From the NCBI GenBank assembly GCA_031216915.1, contig CM062296.1, forward strand, positions 149,903,340 through 149,967,339: a stretch of 64,000 nucleotides of DNA. The letters run 5' to 3'. Positions within the stretch are counted from its first letter, which is position 1, and each line of letters begins with the position of its first letter. A program made the position numbers and the translations under genes. The stretch comes from Pictodentalium vernedei (taxonomy: Eukaryota; Mollusca; Scaphopoda; Dentaliida; Dentaliidae). The notes under the pieces were generated by a model. The model did no database searches, had not been told where the DNA came from, and saw only the letters and a list, made by a program, of their open reading frames with translations. Of the stretch, positions 57,707 to 64,000 are shown in pieces.

Positions 57707-58591
57707 ATGGCCTCTGCATCTGCATTCCGTTTGGCTAACCCGACATCTTCAGATTTTGTTCCAGAACAACTAGAGTACTGGACACAGAGAGATCGCATCC
57801 CCGTCCCTATGGTCTTTCAACATGGAACCATGGCTTTCCAGTGACAGATCCGTGTGTGGGATGTGATCCGCTTAAATGAAAACACCGGCCACCTGGAACT
57901 GGTTAGAACTCAAGTGTTGTACTGGTATTGTCTCCATGATTTGGGAATAAGACCAGAAATCGTGATGCGTCACCTCGTGGTAATCGAGAATGAGGCTCGA
58001 TTAGCAACTCCAGAAGAAGCAACACAATCGAGCCGTCATAGTGTCATTCATTATTGGAATGAACGACGGTGGGACGGAACCTATTATGACCAAAGAATTC
58101 CTTATGAAACAGCCGATGGGACCGATGCATTCGTCTCAACTGAGCTGATCCATCCATTCCGACCAAGTGAATTTAGTCAAATTATCATGCCCCAGAATCC
58201 CAATCAATATAGGATCTTAATTGGTGAACTATTCCATCATGAGGATGTGGAACATACTTATGAATGGGAACGTTCTCAGTATAGCTTTCAAGTTTTACAA
58301 CAAGCTTTGGTTGATTATGAAAATCTTCAATATGTTCAAATAAATCAAAATTTAGTTGGAGACAATCGACAATGTGTGATATGTTGGTTTGACATTATAG
58401 GGCCACGTACTGCATATCGTTGTCCACAATGTACTAAGATAGTGCATATACACTGTGGGTTAACATGGATGCAAGAAAAACATAACTGTCCCCTGTGTCG
58501 CTTTGAACTATTCTGGGGAACCCCTTTACGAAAGAACAGCTTTGATTATACTGACTTCTTTTGTCAATTACACCCAAATTATTTGATGTGA
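57707..58591 (+). pseudogene. RING-type zinc-finger accessory ORF 2
   Basis: ATG at 57707 (MASASAFRLANPTSSDFVPE). A single TGA at 57842 is the only break; the frame is then open for 245 codons to 58591. The zinc finger near the C-terminus (58371-58500) is C-x2-C-x12-C-x2-C-x4-H-x2-C-x10-C-x2-C with CGLTW and a CPLCR end, as in RING E3 ligases; the ligand order C4HC3 also recalls RING-CH and Nse1-type fingers. The ~170-residue N-terminal part is shared with ORF 1 and has no recognised family. It probably arose by tandem duplication within the element. Confidence 0.87.
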
Positions 58592-58929
58592 ACTGATTTT
58601 ATTTTATTCCAGGTATCCCAGTATATTCAGGTTATAACACTGAATGTAATTCCCTAGGTGAGGGGGATTCATTTGTCTGGCAGCGTTCCTAGAGATGTGC
58701 AGCCAATATTAACGATGTACAATAATAATTCCATTCCATGAAGTGCATTTCTTGCTTGAATCCTGGTCGCTTGATTAACTATCCTGATTGCATCCTGGTC
58801 ACGTGGTTGGCCATGATGATTGTCTTGGTCACTTGATTGACCATGAGTCATGGTAGATCATGTTCATCACCCAATCCAGATTCGAGCTCCGATAATTATT
58901 ACCGGACCTCGAGTCTTAGTTGGGAGCAT
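58592..58929 (+). repeat. 3' untranslated region with degenerate CCTGGTC repeats
   Basis: CCTGGTCGCTTGATTAACTA, CCTGGTCACGTGGTTGGCCA and TTGGTCACTTGATTGACCAT repeat at ~35-40 bp. The expected polypurine tract before the 3' LTR is weak (GTTGGGAGCA). Confidence 0.55.
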
Positions 58930-60014
58930 TGTATCGAAATGCCCTCCATGGAACCCGTGGGGTTAATTTACTTTGGCCTGGGAGTCTTGACTCTCTAGGT
59001 GTTAACAAAAATGGCCAAGTCCCATTCGGTAATAATTCTCTGAAGATTTTATGGATAAATATGAAAATTGTTCTCCATGCACTTGTTAAAGGCTCTACAA
59101 TGCATTTTCAAAATATTCAGACTCTTTAAGTAATATTATGTGATAGTGCATTCGTTGTCACACTCCTGCAGTAAACACCACATGTTGGCTGACCTGCACT
59201 AACCCCATCAAAAACCGTTTGACAGAAATTTGCACTGTTTTCTAATCTCCCCTAACCGCGACTCTACTTTCAGAGGTGAGAACTTGGTAAACAGCGTGTA
59301 CAATAATAAAATAAAGGCACCTTGTGCCGTATTACTAACCCTGAGAATAAAGCAGGGACATGCTTTATTAATTTTAACAGACAGCATGCCAACGTTATTT
59401 TAGTGTGAGAATTCATACTGATAGTACAGGATGCCCCTGCTGTCCCAGGACGGAGATGTAGGGTTAGGAAACACCTATCCGCCACCTTGGGGCATATGTG
59501 GCGTTTTGTGGCTTCAACCTTGCCATTATGCTCTTGTGGACGTGACTAGCTGCTCTCCAGAGTCGCGTACACAACAGTATAATACTGGAGTATAGACCCA
59601 GGAACTTTACTTCTCTATGGGCTTCCACCGTGCATAGAACTTGTAGACTCTCTTCTAATCCCGTGGAGGCCAGATTACTGATGGAGATGAAACACATGTG
59701 GGAAAAATCGTGAAGTAGAATATTTTGTATTTTAATTTCGTCTCTCCTATTTTCGTGCCAGAGAGAAACAGTGTAGAAGTAGGAATTTTACTTAGGGCTT
59801 AATAAATAGAAAACTGTAAGTGCGTTTTTTGTGTTTTTGTCTTCACCCATTCACTGCGGCTGCAGTACTTCAAGAACTTCCACAGACTCCAAAGAAACTG
59901 GGAACCCTTGATTTGATTCATTGAAGTGTCCTGTGGCTAACAGACACAATTGAAGTCCGAACTTAAATCCACTAGACGATCATTTTTCTGGGTACTTAAC
60001 CCTGCTTCGCCACA
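58930..60014 (+). repeat. 3' LTR of giant element
   Basis: 1085 bp, begins TGTATCGAAATGCCC and ends CTGCTTCGCCACA. In the first ~205 bases I count 9 differences from the 5' LTR. AATAAA at 59801-59806. A short deletion versus the 5' LTR is visible near 59665. Confidence 0.95.
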
Positions 60015-62437
60015 CCTGGTCATATCTTGATACACCCAAACCGGCCTCTCGACTCAGCAATTTCATTCAAACCCAGACCGGCCATTACATTATTCTATAA
60101 AATACACCTGCAACTAATATATTTTACTGATATATTTTTCCAGTTTGCCATGCCTGTGAACTGAAATTATTTACTCTCATTCAAGAGCGTAACCGGGGGG
60201 GGGGGGGGGGGGAGGGGGGCACATCCCCCACCCCAAGTTGAAATGTGGGTTTCAAGTTGAAAAGAGTGGTGGATAAGTTCGCTGGTCACTCGTGCCAGAA
60301 GTCGCGGGATCGCGGATCCCCGGCCAAGAAAAGATATGGAGGGATCTGAACCCTATCTGACAGCATCAGTTGCGGGGTTGATGATGGCACGGTGTGTCGT
60401 CCTATTGGGCGGGGAAGTAAAATGGCTGTCCTCTGTACGGAGAGAGACAGACTCCATACAGGCTAAAGATCCAGTCGTAGAACACAACAAATTGGAATCC
60501 TCTGCTCATTTCGTTATCAGACTCACTTCTAAATTTATTCGTTTGGTTATTTTCTTCGTTTGCGTTTTGTTTTACACTGACCTCTAACACGCAATTTTAA
60601 AAATGTAGTTTACATGTATTCCATATTTTTTCTTCGTTTATAGTAATACGATAACACACTGGAAAGGCGTTCATTTGAATCAGTTCCACATATTTATTTT
60701 TAAAATAGAGTATAGTTGATTATTCAGGAGTGAAGGAAGGTAAAAATATTGGGGTGAGGTGGGGGTGGGGCTATCAGATCTAATCCCAAGGGGATCACCA
60801 TGTATGCTCACCGTGTGCTGTGCAGCAGCATCCGAGTCGCACAGTGGTTAGGTGGTGTGTGTGTGGGGGGGGGGGCGGTAGGAGGAGAGGGTAGCACAAA
60901 AGGCGATATCGCCGAATCGCATTCTCGGTGGTGAGGGTCTGCGGGCTTTCTCTGGAATATTTTGGAAAATGAGGGCCAAAACTCACATGCTCAGTGATTC
61001 TGAGGCTGCTGTGACTGACTCGTCAGATGAGGACTGTTGAACGCTGCAAATTCGAATTCTCTGCTCCTTTCCTTATTAGATTCGCTTCTAAATTCATTCG
61101 ATTGGTTTACCCATTCGTTTGTGTTTTTTTTTTTTTTTTCTTTGGGAGTATGTATTCCCTCTAGATAATACTAGCATTCACAACACTCTGTAAAAGTGTG
61201 CACGTGCGCGCGTGTGTCTGGGTGGGCGGGGGGGGGGGGGGGGGGGGGGGTGAGGGAGGGAGGAGTAATGCAGAAACCTTAGATACATTGACCCCCCCCC
61301 TTCCTCCGACACACTTTCAAATTGCTCCCCGGCGCCTGCAAAAGCTCGGGGTTTTCAAGTTATATACAGTAGGTTTAATATATATTCCCATATATTTAGT
61401 ATCCCGTTTGTATCTCATTCATAGTTTTGGGGTTTTTGTTTTTTTTTTTTTTTTAAATATCTCGAATCAATTTCTCAGTTCAATACTGAGTCTTATATTC
61501 GTCGTTCTGTCATTTATACTCCACGCCGGCATTTACCGGCTCTGGAAGTGTGAAATCTTACCAATATTTCTCCATTAAAATCCTCAAAATATCCACTTAG
61601 GTGCAAGAAAACGAGGGTTTGGGGACCCTGTATTTCACAATTTTCCTAACCCGGGCCCAACTATGGTCAGCCATTGGTAGCGATGGCCCTGCGTCACCCC
61701 ATAATAGATCAATAGTCACCCTCTTTGCGAATTTGTGGGTCTGCTATTTAGCTACATGCCTGCCCCTTCCAGAGCGTATTTAGTTGCAAAAATGGTGGGG
61801 GGGGGGGGGGGAGCTGGGGGGGGGGGGGCTTTTACGTGGGGGATTATATGCGGGTTGTCTCTCCCCCCCCCACACCTCCTCTACACGGCTCTACGCTGCC
61901 TTTTCCACTCCCGCTCCGAAGATCGACCCTGGTTGTGGGCCTTTGGACCACGGCTTTATAGGTTCATCTCTTACGAGAACCCCGACAAATCAGTGGCTGG
62001 CCAAAGAGTTATTATTATTACCATATATAAAAGAGTGTGTCTGTCTGTTTGTCTGTTTATGTATGCAAGCAACCGCTGCATGAATTCAGATGAAATTCGT
62101 CATCAGTGTTCCTTGGATCACTGGGAAGGTTATTAGTGAGCTCGGAAATGCGCCGTTCTTAAGGTTGTTTTTTTTTTAATTTTTTTATTCATTTTTTTCG
62201 GTTTTTTTTTCTGTTTTTGTTTTTCTATAGTAAAAAATGAGGATCGAATGACCGGAGTGTCCCGCCTTCTAGGTGGGCTGGGTCGAAAAATGCGCCGTCC
62301 CAATGCTTTGTTTTTTTTCTGTATTTATTTTTTTATACCATCCCGTCTGCAGGTAGACGGGCACTTCACCTAGAGTTTTGAATAACGCCTTGAAGTTTTC
62401 TGCTATACAAAACGCATGTTGCTTGTCTCAATATTTC
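60015..62437. other. Low-complexity region with diverged duplication
   Basis: Poly-G tracts at about 60197-60214, 60867-60876, 61228-61250 and 61797-61830. A diverged direct repeat of ~100 bp occurs at 60481-60580 and 61037-61130 (TCTGCTCNTTTC, TTCTAAATTNATTCG). A TGTCTGTCTGTTTGTCTGTT stretch is near 62038. Frames of 83-133 codons here are driven by G-runs and show no domain. Confidence 0.5.
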
Positions 62438-62502
62438 GTCCCCTGGTTGCTAGAATGTTCTATGTCCTTCAGCGGCATAGAAAGTTCTAGCCCTTAGGCG
62501 AC
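62438..62502. repeat. Diverged hairpin of the GTTCTATGTGCC family
   Basis: CGTCCCCTGGTTGCTAGAAT, GTTCTATGTCC and the complementary right arm GGCATAGAAAGTTCTAG followed by TTAGGCGAC. Arms have diverged from 41618-41683. Confidence 0.65.
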
Positions 62503-62513
62503 AATTTCTTGCC

Positions 62514-62517
<4 letters not shown>

Positions 62518-62549
<32 letters not shown>
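62518..62549. repeat. Poly-T tract (~32 bp)
   Basis: Uninterrupted T run followed by GGTGGGAGGGGGC. Confidence 0.95.
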
Positions 62550-62550
<1 letters not shown>

Positions 62551-62599
62551 GTGGGAGGGGGCATTTTACGTGACAATATTCTGATGCGTCTTCATTTAT

Positions 62600-62900
62600 A
62601 TTGAATATGACATCTGGAGGTCCATTCACACTGCTGCGATGCGTCCGACGCGTCCGACCGTCCGACCGTCGGGCTTTTAAATAGTAATGTTTCTACAGGA
62701 GCAATCACACTACCGCGATGCGTCAGATGCGACCGATGCGCTGGTTTTCGAGATCATTTTGAACCCATTCCAACGATTTTCGCAGACCTCATTAGGTCTG
62801 CGTTCACGACATAACGCTCGGTTGAGTTCGGATGAACTCGATGACATCTGATTTCTTTGTTTTCATTGATTGCAGTTTTTTCAAACGTGGTCAGTAGTAT
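62600..62900. other. GC-rich spacer with repeated GCGATGCGTC words
   Basis: TCACACTGCTGCGATGCGTC (62628) and TCACACTACCGCGATGCGTC (62706) are a direct repeat about 78 bp apart. They may be the remnant of a repetitive element. Confidence 0.5.
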
Positions 62901-62919
62901 GTCTCGTATGTTTGAGGTA

Positions 62920-63180
62920 CAGGTTGCCGGATCTCGGTGCCGGACCTCGGATGTGACGTCATGTCACGTGGCCTACAGGCGCCATGTTGTGTTGTCATGG
63001 TAACCCGCGTGAGCGGCCATATTGCGACGTCATCTCCATAGTGATACGTGGTGTGACTGCGCATGCGCAACGCGTGTTGTTAGGGTGATACGTGTTTCCG
63101 TCGTCTATTTTGTATACTGGAGGCCGCCATCTTGGTTTCTATGGTAGCACGTGGTTGCTATGTTACCCAGTCTTTCTGCA
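62920..63180. promoter_or_regulatory. CpG-rich candidate host promoter
   Basis: Unusually rich in CpG. Contains a perfect CRE TGACGTCA (62954-62961), E-box CACGTG (62965-62970), CGACGTCATC (63022), the perfect NRF-1 palindrome TGCGCATGCGCA (63058-63069) and YY1-like GCCGCCATCTTGG (63123-63135). CCATNTTG followed by ATGG or ATAG and a CGTG word recurs three times, so part of this could be a degenerate tandem repeat. Clustering of NRF-1, YY1 and CRE is typical of housekeeping promoters in animals. No downstream exon was recognised. Confidence 0.45.
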
Positions 63181-63534
63181 ATGGGACGGGGTATGTTCGG
63201 AGCGTGTGTTCGATTGGATCGGAGTAAATCTAATTATCACAAGCAACCCGACATTCCTTCCAAATCACCAAAATCCACCCCAAATTACCGAAATTGACTT
63301 TATTTATTACGGATTTCTCATTTTATCTGCTTAGAACGTAGTGTTATAGTACCGAGGGGGTACAAGGGGGGGGGGGGGGGGTGTTCCGTTGTTCTGGAGT
63401 ATACTCCAGTAGCGTAGAAGAGCCTATCAGTTGGAACAGTTTACCTTATTATTAATGTATTTAGCAATTTCTGGTCTATTCTTGTTAGTACTGACCCTAT
63501 TCCAAGTACTCTTGTTGTTTCATTTATATAACTA

Positions 63535-63586
63535 ACCAATCAGATTGCTTGATTTCCCATAACCTGTATGCAGAGTTATCTCCCAT
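63535..63586 (-). repeat. Dispersed repeat end, partner at 7055-7113
   Basis: AACCAATCAGATTGCTTGAT then AGAGTTATCTCC, complement of the 7055-7113 copy. Confidence 0.6.
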
Positions 63587-63677
63587 GTGTATAATAAAAG
63601 CCTATATCCAATGGCCTTATCCCATGGAATCTCATTTTTGGAAAACACCTGTGGCTGTGGAATCCCTTTTTTGTCAT

Positions 63678-64000
63678 ATGTGCTTATGTGAAAAAGCACA
63701 ATGTGACACAATGTGCCCTAGCACAAAGGCACACGCTTTATGTGTCAATATGTGCTTATGTGAAAAGGCACAATGTGACACAATGTGCCCCAGCACAAAG
63801 GCACATGCTTTATGTGCCGATATGTGATTATGTGAAATATGACAATGTGACACAATGTGCCCTATCGCATAGGCACATACGGCTATTTGAGGATACCTAT
63901 GGCCTGGTATTGTATTGTTTGAGGGTCCTATCTAGGATGCCTTCTGGAGAATCCCTTTTTTGTCATATGTGCTTATGTGAAAAAGCACAATGTGACACAA
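63678..64000. repeat. 72-bp tandem repeat, continues past the window
   Basis: ATGTGCTTATGTGAAAAAGC begins units at 63678 and 63750, with a diverged unit at 63822. After a spacer the block restarts at 63967, preceded by the same GAATCCCTTTTTTGTCAT flank, giving a ~289-bp higher-order period. A 24-residue repeat frame (MCLCEKAQCDTMCP...) results because 72 is divisible by three. Not a gene. Confidence 0.85.

Larger units (their letters stand above)
43518..60014 (+). mobile_element. Giant env-bearing LTR element with macro and RING genes
   Basis: A 16.5-kb element. LTRs of 1098 and 1085 bp start TGTA and end CCACA. They are flanked by CCTG on both sides (43514-43517 and 60015-60018). The 14.3-kb interior reads leader, gag, zinc-knuckle ORF, macro domain, protease, RT, RNase H, integrase, pol tail, F-like env, Ser-rich ORF, and two RING ORFs. 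The pol order (PR-RT-RH-IN) places it in Ty3/Gypsy (Metaviridae), and env plus spliced-looking 3' genes make it retrovirus-like. It is inactive through frameshifts and many TGA stops. No foreign element interrupts it, so it is younger or better preserved than the Gypsy at 26-38 kb. Confidence 0.95.

Noticed and set aside
48663..57844. TGA recoding (alternative genetic code or selenocysteine) in the giant element
   Set aside because: Frameshifts and TAG/TAA stops also occur, gag and macro lack in-frame TGA, and aligned positions expect Arg, so decay is simpler.
61198..62136. Frames of 99-133 codons
   Set aside because: Created by G-runs and low-complexity DNA. No domain.
63549..63827. Cys-rich 92-codon frame as a secreted peptide
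   Set aside because: Consists of the 72-bp tandem repeat. No signal peptide or conserved Cys framework beyond the repeat.

Overview
This window is eukaryotic repeat-rich DNA with no host gene that I can support. It is AT-rich, holds about 18 long mono-G/mono-C tracts, and is dominated by satellites, foldback (palindromic) elements, tRNA-derived SINEs and two LTR retroelements. I infer a marine invertebrate, plausibly a mollusc or another lophotrochozoan, but the sequence alone does not prove this.

Layout. 0-7 kb: a polypyrimidine tract, a composite ~270-bp satellite, a 496-bp tandem duplication and a 238-bp dimeric satellite. 7-12.7 kb: foldback cluster, a perfect hairpin and small duplications in otherwise featureless DNA. 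12.76-15.98 kb: a 33-bp minisatellite of about 97 units. 16-26.4 kb: SINEs, hairpins, foldbacks, a degenerate ~236-bp satellite, and a 25-bp array that appears to have grown from the A-box end of a SINE. 26.47-38.62 kb: a small Ty3/Gypsy element with intact 171-bp LTRs and a CATAT target duplication. Five DNA elements have inserted into it directly and a sixth has inserted into one of those; four of the junctions give clean TTAA, TA or 8-bp target duplications. 38.6-43.5 kb: microsatellites and hairpins. 43.52-60.01 kb: a giant 16.5-kb LTR element. 60-64 kb: low-complexity DNA, a CpG-rich stretch with NRF-1, CRE, E-box and YY1-like sites that could be a host promoter, and a 72-bp tandem repeat at the right edge.

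The most interesting object is the giant element (LTRs 43518-44615 and 58930-60014, TSD CCTG). Its order is LTR - leader - gag (coiled coil, capsid, two zinc knuckles) - third zinc knuckle ORF - macro (ADP-ribose-binding) domain - aspartic protease - reverse transcriptase - RNase H - integrase - F-like envelope with membrane anchor - Ser-rich acidic ORF - two paralogous RING-type zinc-finger ORFs - LTR. It therefore looks like an invertebrate endogenous retrovirus with an accessory-gene set. A macro domain placed between gag and protease, and duplicated RING genes 3' of env, are not arrangements I know from any described Metaviridae lineage. A plausible but untested reading is that the macro and RING proteins act against host ADP-ribosylation or ubiquitin-based defence.

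The copy is dead: it has frameshifts and many in-frame stops, most of them TGA. At alignable positions these stand where the family has arginine, which fits CGA to TGA deamination at CpG. The first ~205 bases of the two LTRs differ at 9 positions by my count, so the insertion is not ancient.
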